From: Salvator merianae
Lineage: Eukaryota; Chordata; Lepidosauria; Squamata; Teiidae
Length of the DNA stretch: 64,000 nt
Direction: 5' to 3'
Assembly: GCA_003586115.2 (NCBI GenBank)
Contig: QVOM02000073.1
Span: 63,089,599-63,153,598, forward strand
The notes beneath the pieces were generated by a model. It worked only from the letters and a program-made list of their open reading frames with translations. It searched no databases and had not been told where the DNA came from. Made by a program: the position numbers and the translations under genes. How positions within the stretch are numbered: position 1 is the first letter of the stretch; each line of letters starts with the position of its first letter. This document shows, piece by piece, positions 1 through 10,259 of the stretch.

Positions 1-54
1 AGTGAGAAATGACACCTATGACATACTCCCTGCTTACAATTTATAACATATACC

Positions 55-79
55 CTTGTGTTCTGTTTTGTTATTTCAG
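55..79 (+). promoter_or_regulatory. SGCD: 3' splice site (acceptor) of the SGCD exon
   Basis: A T-rich tract (TTGTGTTCTGTTTTGTTATTTC) runs directly into AG at 78-79. This is a strong vertebrate acceptor, and it sets the exon start at 80. Confidence 0.9.
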
Positions 80-152
80 GAGCAGAAGGCACAGTGTTCC
101 CCAAATCTATAGAAACACCCAATGTCAGGGCAGACCCCTTCAAGGAATTAAG
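80..152 (+). CDS. SGCD: Internal exon of delta-sarcoglycan
   Basis: Delta-sarcoglycan is a single-pass type II membrane glycoprotein of the sarcoglycan complex, which helps link the muscle-cell membrane to dystrophin and the extracellular matrix. The exon follows a pyrimidine-rich acceptor ending TTATTTCAG and precedes a GTAAAC donor. Its 73 bp split as 2 + 69 + 2, so it enters after codon position 1 and leaves after position 2. In that frame it is open and reads [19 protein letters not shown], then FKEL, with a split R codon. This matches the extracellular region of vertebrate delta-sarcoglycan as I remember it, about residues 167-191. The zeta and gamma paralogues differ in the [11 protein letters not shown] stretch. 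One other frame is also open but lacks any resemblance. The exon appears intact. The match is from memory, not a search, but identity is long enough to be very unlikely by chance. Confidence 0.95.
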
Positions 153-158
153 GTAAAC
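153..158 (+). promoter_or_regulatory. SGCD: 5' splice site (donor) of the SGCD exon
   Basis: AAG|GTAAAC follows the last exon base. It is a good consensus donor and opens the intron that fills the rest of the window. Confidence 0.88.
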
Positions 159-1322
159 TTTGACATTTAGTTTCAATGTAAAACTGAAATGCACCTTGCT
201 TGAATTCTGTAGTCTGATGGCATTTCAGCTCCAGAGCAATTCAGGCAACAGACCCTCTTGTGTCATAACACAGATAGCACCAAATAGCAGCTTGGCAGGT
301 GTGCCTAAAGTAGATGTTTGTGGCTGATTGAAAAAAAGGGAAATAGCGTGTCATGAAAACTGCATTCTTTGTAACTGACAGAGAAATTGAGGGCTTTGTT
401 TGGCTGTAGTGACTGGAGGTGCTGAGAGGCCACATTCAATCAGAAAGTGACAGCAGGCACTGTGGTCAAATTACCTTCTGTACACATACGGTAACCTGGT
501 AAGTACCTGAGTGCACAGTTGCTACTGCCCTCGTTCATATGATCCAAGTAGCAGCAGAGGACCGATCATTCATACACCACACCCTGGATGTGTCACTTGA
601 GCATTTTTTTTTCAAGAAAAAGTAATCACACAGGAAAGGAGTCCTTTATATCAGCATGTAGCCCCAGATGCACACACCCTGTCTCTCTCTCTCTCTTTAT
701 AAAAGAGTCTTAACATCTTTTATTACATCCATGCCTTAGGCATTTGCAGGCATTGGTGTCTTTTTTATTTTATTGAGCCTCCACAAGCACAGGTAAGAAT
801 ATTCCTGGTCTTTGCTTCTGTGTCCTTCTGCCATTGAGATTTTGTGTCACTAACCATAATAAGTTCCAGGTGATTACACATGCATCAGTCTCAATAGACT
901 TTTGATTATCCTCTTTCTGACAAATGGATTTGGATCACAGGCTGCTTTAAAAATGCAGGAAAGTGCTGTTTTTGGAATCAGATGTCTTTCAGTTGTTTCT
1001 GGAGCAGCACTGGCTCATGGCTACCTCCTTTATGTTTAGTTTTCTGCTTATATATCTTTACTTTGTGGTAGTTTGGAATGATAGGATAGAAGTGACATAG
1101 TTTCTGTACTTATTTGACATGAACCATAGTTACCTAGTTCATGTCCTTACCTGATTCATGAATTCTTTACTTCTACTGAAAATGAAGTGATGGAAATATT
1201 TTGTGACTGCTGAGGTAGGATAAAAGGTTCTGAATCACATTTGAAGTTCATCTGAATCTGTGATTTGACAGTACATAATGTAGTGCAACATTTCTGAAGC
1301 CCAGCTGATTAATCTTTTGTCA
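159..1322. other. Intron sequence with no assigned repeat
   Basis: AT-rich, no convincing coding frame or recognised repeat. It contains a short CT run near 680-697. Nothing else is supportable. Confidence 0.6.
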
Positions 1323-1677
1323 TTGTTAGTCATTCAGTCATGTCCCACTCTTTGTGGCCACATGGACCATAGCACACCAGGCCCCACTGCCCTGTGCTGC
1401 CTCCCAGAGTCTGCCCAAGCTCATGTTTGTTGCCCCAGTGGTACTGTCTAACCATCTCATCCTTGCTGTCCCTTTTGTCTTCAATCTTTCCCAACATTTT
1501 CTAGTGAATCCTACCTTCTCGTTATTTAACCAAAATATTTGAGTTTCTGCTTCATTATTAATCCTTTCAGTAAGCAGTCGGGGTTGATTTCCTTTAGTAT
1601 TGACTGACTAGATCTCCCTGCAGTCCAAGGGACTCTCAAAAGTTTTTTCCAGCACCATAATTCAAAAGTATCAATTC
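1323..1677 (-). mobile_element. BovB (RTE) LINE copy 1, 3' end
   Basis: On the minus strand this encodes the end of the BovB ORF2 (FELWCWKKLLRVPWTAGRS, then SQSILKEINPD) followed by the 3' UTR, which has the characteristic RTE-BovB tail around 1323-1400 (antisense of a text containing GTCCCACTCTTTGTGGCCAC). The frame is decayed. BovB is a non-LTR retrotransposon abundant in squamates and ruminants. The coding part stops at about 1677, where an LTR-like insertion interrupts it, and resumes at 2126. Confidence 0.88.
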
Positions 1678-2125
1678 TGTCAGCTCCATGAGGCACTGCC
1701 ATGGAATTTGTTCTGCTTATATATTTGTATTCCATTTTGATATATCATCATGCTCATGTATGAGTTTGCACGCTTGTAGTTCATTTCTGTATATCATATA
1801 TCCATGTAAAAGTGTGCTTTGTTCTGCTTTGTGAAGCTGGAGGAATGTTGGAGAAGTTACAAGGTCATTGGCCAGATTCCCAGATGAAGGAGATAACAGA
1901 CTTTCTGACTGAGAAGGGAAATTGCTGGAAGAGAGAAAAGACTGGAAAAGAAAGAAAGGCTACTGCAGGGATTGGGGGATAAATCTGGCTTTATGCAGGG
2001 ATAGAAAATATATAATAATGCTAATGTCCTTGGAGGTGCTGGCTTCTACAATGTTAAGATGTGTCCACTGTGCTGTTCTGAATAAAGTGATCATAAATAG
2101 ACCCGGACTCTAGTGAGACCTCACA
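1678..2125 (+). mobile_element. Solo-LTR-like insertion inside BovB copy 1
   Basis: The 448-bp segment begins TGTCAGCTCC and ends CCTCACA, i.e. TG...CA ends. It carries a polyadenylation signal (CTGAATAAAGTG near 2080) about 40 bp before its end and is flanked by near-identical 5-mers (AATTC left, GATTC right). BovB sequence is continuous across it. Those are hallmarks of a solo long terminal repeat from an endogenous retrovirus or LTR retrotransposon. No internal gag or pol is present. The family is not recognised, and a non-LTR origin is possible. Confidence 0.55.
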
Positions 2126-3620
2126 GATTCTTCAGTGCTCAGCCTTCCTTATGGTCCTACTCTCACAACCATAAGTTAGTAATGGGAAGACCATAGATTT
2201 GACTATGTAGACCTTTGTTGTAAGGTGGTATCTCTGCTTCTTAATATACTGCTCAGGTTTGCCATAGCTTTCCTCCCAAGGGGCAAGCAACTTTTAATTT
2301 CATGGCTGCAGTCACCATCTGCAGTGATCTTTGAGCCTAAGAAAATAAAATTTGTCACTGCTTCCATTTTCCCCCCTCTATTTGCCAAGGAGTGATGGGA
2401 CTAGATGCCATGATCTTTTTCTTTTTTTTTAACGTACAGCTTCAGTCCAATTTTTACACTCTTTTCTTTCACCTTCATCAAAAGACTCCTTAATTCCTCT
2501 TCACTTTCTACCATTAAAGAGATACCATATGCATATCTGAGGTTATTGATATTTCTCCCAGCGATTTTAATTCTAGCTTTTAATTCAACCAGCCCAACAC
2601 TTCACATGATATACTCTGCATATAAGTTAAATAAATAGGGTGACAATATACAGTCTTGTTATACCCTTTTCTCGATCTTGAGCCAATCCATTCTTCCATG
2701 TTGGGTTCTAATTGTTGCTTCTTGACCCACATAATAATTTCTTAGGAGGCAGTTAAGATGGTCTGATACCCCCAACTCTTTAAGAACTTGCCACACTTTG
2801 TTGTGGTCAACACAGTCAAAGGTTGTAGCATAGTAAAAGAAAAGTAGACATTTTTCTGGAACTTCCTTGCTTTCTCCATAATCCAGTGAATATTGGCAGT
2901 TTGATCTCTAGTTCCTCTGCCTCTTCAAAAACTAGCTTGTACTTCTAGTAGTTCTCAATTCACATATCACTGAGGTCTAGCATGTAGGATCTTGTTCAAT
3001 ACCTTGATCGCATATAAAATGAAAACAATTGCTCAATAGTTTGAATGTTCTTTGGCATTGCTCTTCTTTTGGATTGGGATGTAAACTGGCCTTTTCCAAC
3101 CTTGTGGCCAAAGTTAAGTTTTCCACATTTGCTGGCGTATTGGGAATAGCACTTTAACAGCATCATCTTTTAGGATTTTAAATAGTTCAGCCGGAATTCC
3201 ACCCCACACATCAGCCTTGTTGTTAGCAGTGCTTCCTAACGCCCACTTGATTTCACTCTCTAGGATGTTTGGCTCCAGGTTAGTGGCTATTGTGGTTGTC
3301 AGTGAGGTTAAGATCTTTTTTGTATAATTCTTCTGCCTATTCTTGCCACCTTTTCTTTTGTCAGATCCCTTCCATGTTTGTCTTTTATCATGCCCATTTT
3401 TGCATGAAATGTTATCTTGATATCTCCAGTTTTCTTGAAAAGGTCTCTTGTCTGTCTCATTCTATTGTTTTCTTCCATTTCTTTGCATCACTTATTTCTA
3501 TTCTATGGAAGTCTGCATTCAGTTACATATGCATTTTCCTGTCCCCTTTGCTTTTCATTTTCCTGCTTTTTTTCAGCTATTTGTAAAGCCTCATAAGATT
3601 GCCATTTTACCTTCTTCGTC
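2126..3620 (-). pseudogene. BovB LINE copy 1, reverse transcriptase region (decayed ORF2)
   Basis: The minus strand carries successive BovB ORF2 blocks in shifting frames. From 3' to 5' of the window they include RTRDLFKKTGDIKITFHAKMG (about 3370-3440), a stretch like GRGTRDQTANIHWIMEKARKF (about 2870-2930), CVDHNKVWQVLKELGVSDHL (about 2760-2820), a palm region reading RYAYG where active copies have YADD (about 2530-2550), and FIFLGSKITADGDCSHEIKS (about 2290-2360). The catalytic aspartates are lost and there are many stops and frameshifts, so it cannot encode an active enzyme. It is an old insertion, antisense to SGCD. Confidence 0.88.
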
Positions 3621-3639
3621 TCTCTCTTTTTTATTATTA

Positions 3640-4050
3640 TTTTAAACTATTGACAATGAACATTGTAAAAGGTTACAGGTGAGTGTAACTTTAAAAAACA
3701 AACACTTAAGCAGAACATGTGGGAATAAATTAGCTCATAAACAGTGGAAAATCAGGTATAAAAGAGTCCAACTTTTCCAGAGCAGTTGACAGAAATGGCA
3801 GCCATATCGTGTAAAAGCGCTTGTGGTCCTTCCAGCCTTGTGCGATGACCTGTCGTGCTGCTATTAGAAAAAAGTCCAATAGGATCCTGACATCATTGAT
3901 TAGTTGGGTACTAATTAGTTGAAGAATACACAATTCTGGAGAATGGTCAACATCTAAGGGCACGGTCTGACATCATAAACTTAATCCATATCGGAAGAGT
4001 ACGAGGACTGAATTCATCTTCTGATCGTTCCCACATTTGCATTTTAACAG
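3640..4050 (-). pseudogene. L1 LINE relic inserted in BovB copy 1, 3' part
   Basis: The minus strand reads LLDFFLIAARQVIAQGWKDH between about 3830 and 3900. This resembles the C-terminal end of L1 ORF2 (LLTAARxxIAQxWKx). An A-rich tail (antisense TTTTTTATTATTATTTTAAA, near 3627-3647) marks the 3' end. BovB coding resumes immediately below 3620, so this L1 landed in the BovB linker between endonuclease and RT. A clear target duplication could not be defined. Confidence 0.65.
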
Positions 4051-5030
4051 AGACTCAATTTGGACTTGCTTGTTCTCAACTGATATTTCCCATGCTTTGC
4101 ATGGGGAAACTGTACCTTTTCTGCCTCCATCCCTCACCAAATTCCCCTCCCTGTGCAGTCAGTGATTGGCTGCAGTCCCAACGTTCAAATCTTGACTTCA
4201 CAGGGGCGGGAAAGTCAAGCTCTGCCCTCTATATGTTCCCACTGCTGCCTCAGAACATGGATTCACTTGGCAGCATTACTAGTCATTTGCCATTTTCTCC
4301 TTCTCCCCCTCCAGTCTGTATCTACACAAGCAGAACTTTAATACCACATGTACTGCACAATAAAGCTTCTTAAAGGGCAGGTGGCAATTTCTGCTTCATT
4401 GCAGTTGCACTTTTGCACAATTGTGCAATTTAAGAGTACCGCAAAAGTAAGGAGAGGTTCATGAAGAGGGGGAAATGTGGAGGGGGAACGTGGGGGGTCT
4501 CTATTATTGTGATAGTGCAGTTCATGGCCAGCAGATGGACTTACCTCCCCCAAGACATCCACAGTGGCAAGTGTCCCACTGTGTAGCTATGTGCTGCCAA
4601 CAGCAAAACTGATACTGAGTGGGTTCTTTGGGGCAAGAGGACCACACCCCCAAACAGGCGCAGTCTGTTTTTTTTGTTTAATCAGCAGATGGAAGTGGAG
4701 GAAACCTTTAATTTCTTCCTGGCAGTGTTGAATGGGGGATAAAGGAAGAGAAAGGACCGCAATTTAGCAAAGTAAAATAGAGGACAGTTTTCTTTTCTCC
4801 TGGCAGTGGGGAACAGGGGATAATGGAGGTGGAAGGAACTACTGTGATTCCTGCCCACCCACAAAGTCTGTTATTGGAATGTAGGAAATGGGAAGCCCTG
4901 CCTCTGCAAGCCCCCCGCCCCCTAAAAAAGTACAGTCCTTCCCAAATAGTCTCCTTCCACATTCTCACATTGCAAAGCAAAGTGGGATAGCAGTCTGAAA
5001 TGGCTTGAGAACTTATTAAATCTGAATGCA
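4051..5030. other. Unclassified segment splitting the L1 relic
   Basis: This roughly 1-kb stretch separates two pieces of the same L1 ORF2 C-terminus. It is richer in G and C than its surroundings. It contains two similar blocks (about 4708-4760 and 4790-4845), each with CCTGGCAGTG followed by a GGGGATAA motif, suggesting an internal duplication. I do not recognise the family. Open frames here look like chance. Confidence 0.4.
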
Positions 5031-5812
5031 AAGTAGTCCAGATTTTGCCAGTTTAGTCCAGAAAAACTACAGAAAGACAAAATCATGTTGGGACAGCAGG
5101 AATTGAAGACGGCCTATAAACTGATTAAATGCCATGTCAGAACATGGCCTAAATGTATGTATTTTGTAATTTCAAGAAATACTAGTTTTCAAAATGAATA
5201 TACAAAAGCACATTCCCACCACATGAGAAGATAAAAGCCCTTGGCCTTCTGACAATGCCAGCACAAAGGTGGGACAGTACACAACATATAAGCCAGTTGA
5301 CAAAGGGTATGATACCATCTATGCATCAATTTTAAGTTGTTTTCCCGCACCTGTGGGGCTTTAAAGAAAAGTTCTCGAGATATTAGGGCTCGCCAGTTAG
5401 ACTCATCAATCACGAGTTTCAGATCAGTTTTGCAAGCCTGGAGAATTGCATGCAGAGGATTGGGCTTAAAATCTAATAAAATATAAATATGTTTCATGAT
5501 ACCTGGGGCAGAATTTCTAGGTTGTTTAATAAGTAGTTCAAATGGAGTGGACTCATTAAGAACTCCTGATTTGCTGGACTGAGATTCTAGGTAATGGATA
5601 ACATTGTAGGCAGTCAGCCAATTACCTGGATGGGATGATAAAAGTGACATCAATGTTGTTTTAACTTTTAAGGATCCACTGGGGAAATAGCAACTTCTTA
5701 ACATACTAAAACCTTTTTCTGTCCCATGGCCGGTACCTGAGGAGGAATCTGTGGTAACAAGTATTGCAATGCTGAAATAGGGGTAACCGAAGAGGAGAGT
5801 GAGCAAAGTTTA
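5031..5812 (-). pseudogene. L1 LINE relic inserted in BovB copy 1, ORF2 C-terminal part
   Basis: A minus-strand frame of about 205 codons includes LKLMHRWYHTLCQLAYM and CWHCQKAKGFYLLMWWECAF. That is the C-x-x-C ... H/W-W-E-C cysteine region found near the C-terminus of L1-clade ORF2 (compare CWRC...GTFxHxWWxC). The reverse transcriptase core is missing, so this is a 5'-truncated copy. It abuts the BovB endonuclease end at about 5812 and continues, after an interruption, at 3640-4050. Confidence 0.7.
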
Positions 5813-7085
5813 TTCTTCATCTGTGCCTTCTTTATCTTCTTTGGGATGTTTTTTGCTGCTGCCTCCTGTACAGTGTCACAAACCTGTGTCCATAGCTTTT
5901 CAGGAACTCTGTCTACCAGATCTAATTCCTTAAATCTATTCATCATCCCCACTGCATATTTTGGTCATGCGTGTAAGGTTTAGTGATTTTCCCTACTTTA
6001 TTTGATTTAAATCTGAATTTTGCAATAAACCCATGATCTGAGTCACTATCAGCCCCAGGTCTGTTTTTTACTACATGAATAGAGCCTTTCCAATCTGTGG
6101 TTGCAAAGTATATCACCATTATGATTTCAGTATTGACCATGTGGTGATGTCCATGTATGGAGCCACCTTTTGGACTTTGGAAAAGAGTGTTTGCTATGAC
6201 CAGTGAGTTATCTTGACAGAATCTACCAGTTTCTAACCTGTTCCATTGCATATTTCAAGGCTAAACTTGCTGTTATTCCAGTTATCTTTTGATTTCTTAC
6301 TTTAGCATTTTATTCCTTTATGATGAAAGTGATATTTTTTCTGGTGTTAGTTCTAGAAGGTGCTGCAAGTCTTCATAGAACTGGTCAATTTGAGTCTCTT
6401 CAGCATCAGGGGTTGGAGCACAGACTTGGACTACCATGATATTGAGTAGTTTGCCTTGCATTCTGACAGAAACCATTCTGTCATTTTTAAGACAGCAACC
6501 TAGTACTGCTTTTCTCACTCTTTTATAGATTATGAGGACTACTTCATCTCTTCTAGGGGATTCTTTCCCCTGAATTAAATTCATCCAAACCAGTCCATTT
6601 TAGTTCACTGACTCCCAGTGATGTTTAGTCTTGACATCTCATGTTTGACTACTTCCAGCATCCCTTGGTTCATAGATCTTATTTTCCTATGTAATATTGT
6701 TCTTTACAGAATTGGACTTTCTTTGCACTACCAGACACATTCACAGCTGAGCATCCTTTTGGCTTTTTAGACCAGCCACTTCACTCTTTCTGAAACTACG
6801 TGTAGTTGTCCTCTGCTCTTCCCCAGTAATGTATTAGACACCTTCCAACCTGAGGGGCTCATGTTCCAAAGTCATATATGTTAGCCTTGTGATACTGTAT
6901 ATGGATTTTTCACGGAAGGATACTGGTTTGCTGTTTCCTTCTTCATAAACTACATTTCGTCTCAGCTCTCCACTATGACCTGTAAATCTTGGGTGGCCCT
7001 GCTTATCATAGATCATAACTTCATTGAGATGCATAAGCTCCTCTATAACAACAAGACAGTGATCCATAAAGGGGTGAAAAATCAT
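5813..7085 (-). pseudogene. BovB LINE copy 1, 5' region and endonuclease domain
   Basis: On the minus strand, 7085-6840 matches the 5' part of squamate BovB (antisense text about a dog-leg of 'GTGATCCATAAAGGGG'). Positions 6584-6318 encode NIMVVQVCAPTPDAEETQI and FYEDLQHLLELTPEK, from the apurinic endonuclease-like domain. Positions 6251-5950 encode GRFCQDNSLVIANTLFQSP and RPGADSDSDHGFIAKFRFK, with the catalytic SDH preserved. Positions 5952-5820 encode RFKELDLVDRVPEKLWTQV and the start of the linker (IPKKIKKAQ). Together with 1323-3620 this makes a nearly full-length but thoroughly frameshifted BovB. Confidence 0.85.
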
Positions 7086-7109
7086 ACATCCTAGTAAAAC
7101 TTAAGTGTC

Positions 7110-7310
7110 ACATTGGAATATTTGCAGCTCTGTAGTAGGTTGACTTCCTGAAAAGCAAAGGGGCACTGGTTTGATCTCCAGTACCTCCCCAGAAGAAGGT
7201 AATGGCATACCATATCTGTATTTACCAAGAAAACTTTCTGTTCATGACAATCGACACTAGCTTGTTGGTACCAAATGGCAATGTCAGCAACAACAGCATG
7301 TTATTAAAAA
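7110..7310 (+). mobile_element. tRNA-type SINE fragment, tentative
   Basis: A B-box-like GGTTTGATCTC (near 7168) is followed by CCAGAAGAAGGTAATGGCAT, CCAAGAAAACTTTCTG and TCGACACTAGC. This order resembles SINE or BovB-derived tail sequences found in squamates. Ends are not defined. It could instead be part of the adjacent BovB 5' region. Confidence 0.4.
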
Positions 7311-7319
7311 CCATTATGC

Positions 7320-9394
7320 AAAAAGCAACATGAAACCTATGTTAACAATTTACTAGGGCCCTTTAGTCAAATTAATCTCACCCTTTAGCTCTCCCCTTGT
7401 CAACTGTGTGAAACTATCCATCAATCAGCATGACCCTGCAGTATTACTTGAAGTTTGCTTTGTGCTTATTGCATGCAGATATAGTACTATACTTAAAAAC
7501 AAGTAGAGTAGATGCTAAGATTAGTCTCCAGAACACTTTCATTCAGCAGGAAAGATGAATACATTGCTTGGAAATGATTTATGAAATAAATAATGCAAAC
7601 AGAGTCATTTACGCTATTATCATACATAATTCTTTGTGACAGCCGTTGTAAAATAATATAACAGAGAAAAGCTGTAGCGGAAATAAAGCAGGGAGGCACA
7701 AGAACATAATAAAGTGGAGAATGGAAGGAGGACAAAAACAAATGGAGTGAACAAAAATCAGAGTGGTTGTTGGAGTGGAAGCATTATACTGGAATAATTA
7801 AGTTCAGATATTATAGCTTACAAACATGACAAGCTTTTGTAAGGCAGCCCCTTTATATGACTTTTAAGATCTTAACATGACTTATGATTTTCACCTTTAG
7901 ATGACTGAATTTCAGACCTAGAAGCTATCAATCCAAATAATTAAGATCCTCTTGTTTTTATATAGACTGACAGCCAAATTAAGGGTGTCTATAGGAACAT
8001 GTTGAAAAATGCAAATAACAGCAACCAGGGGGAGAGTGTGGGAAGGTAAAGATAGCAGAGGGATAAGATTTTTGAACATTTTTAATAAAAATAAAAAATT
8101 GTATTGGGGGGAAAGTTCACTTTGACCAACAGGAGATTCCCTCCTGATACAGTAAGGGAAAAGGTTAACCCCCTTCCTAACCCTACAGCTCTATTTGTAT
8201 CAATGAATCCACACAGCTGACGACCTCTTCACATTTTCCTAGTGCCACTGTTTTTTTCTATTGTGCATGCAACCTGATTCCATACATTTTTGAACTATAG
8301 CATGCCTTGAGATCAACAGACGACACAGACGTTTCTGAATATATGCAAGCCCTGGGAGACAGACTGAGTGCATGAATATCACCGGACAAAATATGGGTAT
8401 CAGGGCCTACGTGCAGAAAAACGGCATATTCTTTGGCAGCAGTATGTGGACCATGTGCACAATGCACAACAATGGCAACTCTTGCAAAAAATACAAGCAA
8501 GCTGTGGATACATGCATTTAGCATCATGTGTAGCATGGCCTTTATCTGCATGTGATTACACTGCCTCCATGAGGAGAGTGCATTCATTCAGGGCAGCATT
8601 CTCAATACCTGTATTAAAAATCAAATAACCAGGCAGTCAGGGCTTCTCTTCGCAAGATCCTCCTAAGAGAGAAAAACAAAGGAATTTAATTGCATCAGAT
8701 CAGTTAAACAAAGTCTTCTGTATAACCTTAATCACTGCTGACTATTTAATTCTAATGTATTTTGGTTTGTTCATTGTTTCTCTCATGTCTGAATAACAAA
8801 TCTGGGCTACTGCTGACAGTGAAAGAGACTAGCATATTAGAGATCATGTGATACCTTTGCTCCAAACTTCTTAATTCAGGAACAACCAAACTGTTTTTTT
8901 TTTTTTTTTCTTATCTTAGCTTCCTTTGGCAGAAATATCCTGTGAAATCCTCTGTACTGGTGCATGATCAGTCAAAGAAGTACCCAGCAAAAGGTCTTTT
9001 CAGATAGTTGCAGAAAGTAATCAGCTCCTCAGATAAACTCTTCTCTGATTGGTCAGCTTTCTGCTATGAGGGTTGGTTCACACACAGAGAAATCAGTTGG
9101 AATATTGGAAAGGAGAAGCATAATTCTAGGAATCAGTTGTAGATGACAGATCTTACCAATAAAGCTTCCAGTAGGATTCAGGAAAGAGGAATTTTTTCAT
9201 TTGAATACTAGCTAGAGTGTATGACTAGAGAGAATCTCAGTGAAGGTTTTTAAAATGTTGAAAATGGTAATATCCACAGAGTTGAACACTTAAGAGTGCT
9301 AGAACTTGTTCTTATTTTTATCCACATACTAATGTCTAGAGTATAGCAATATACAAAAGTGAGGTTTGGATTCTGCATATATAGTTCATTCTCT
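7320..9394. other. Intron sequence, mostly unassigned
   Basis: Largely AT-rich unique-looking intron. An A-rich end near 8083-8100 (AATAAAAATAAAAAATTG) after a GGGGGAGAGTG stretch could be a short LINE 3' end. A T run lies near 8894-8909. The open frame at 8258-8587 on the minus strand has no recognisable protein. Confidence 0.5.
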
Positions 9395-9830
9395 TCTGCA
9401 GCAGCATTTCACACCAGAGATTCACCTTAATGCTATTTACAAATTAATATTGTGGATCTCCTCATGCATTTCTGGTGTTCACCATAACACATTTTGCTGC
9501 CAAAAGCAGAAGTCAGAGGTGAAGCCATTCTCTTTTGTCTTTTGATTGTGTGGAAGGTGCTTGGCATGGTTGCTATTTGAAAACTGACTTCTGAGTCTGG
9601 ATTTATGTCTTCAAGTTACTTTTGACCAGGATACTGGTGAGTTTAGACTGGGATTTGACTGGGATTGAATGGTTTTAGTGCTTTTGTGTGTCTTCCAGTG
9701 CTTTTGAGCATAGAGTGTGTGAAGTAAAATCAGTCACGTGTCTATGTGAATTGTTGGCGGTTTGGGCAGTTTTGGTGGGCTTTGACTGCTTTTGTGTCCT
9801 TTTCTGTGCTTCTGAGGCTGTATCCACACT
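9395..9830 (+). repeat. Unclassified interspersed repeat family D, copy 1
   Basis: This shares an ordered series of blocks with the reverse complement of 25480-25900: a CACATTT block, CTGCCAAAAGCAGAAGTCAG followed by AGGTGAAGCC, then a GTG-rich tail with TTTTGTGTG-like words. The two copies lie in opposite orientation, so it is a dispersed repeat and not local duplication. No coding capacity. Class unknown. Confidence 0.55.
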
Positions 9831-10200
9831 TATATTAGCAGTTCCAATATGGGGTAGGCCACCCTGTAACAGAATGATCCAAGCTGAGATCCAGCATCAA
9901 GATGATCTGTTCCATGGCAGCTCCCATACTGTATCTGAAGCTAATGCCAACTTCAGAGCTGGCATATGAGGGGGGAGTCCAAGTGCTGTGAAGGCCAGGA
10001 ACTTTTATTCCTGATCTTCAGAGCTCTCTGGGGGGCAATTTTGGTGGCGCATCTTGTTGCACCATCGAAATGGGTCCCTTGAGGTATACCAGACCACAGA
10101 GTCATGCCATCCACACATCTCCATTATCTAGTGTATTACCCCCAGTACACTGGTAGGCCTCAAAAAAGAAATCTATCAGTAGATCGGACCAGATTACCAT
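9815..10200. mobile_element. Non-autonomous DNA transposon family B, copy B1
   Basis: It carries the family B core: GGCCAGGAACTTTTATTCCTG (a small palindrome), then TTTGGTGGCGC...CACCATCGAAATGGGTCCCTT, and a GTAGATCGGACCAG block. The same words in the same order appear at 23.2, 29.1 and 57.2 kb. No protein is encoded. Confidence 0.55.
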
Positions 10201-10259
10201 TTTTCGCACTGAGACCTTTGCAGGTGGAGTGCACTATGCGGGGGAGGGACCTCTCTAGT

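Noticed and set aside
3290..3645. Phenylalanine- and leucine-rich plus-strand frames resembling membrane segments
   Set aside because: They are the antisense of the BovB linker region, which is A-rich on its own strand.
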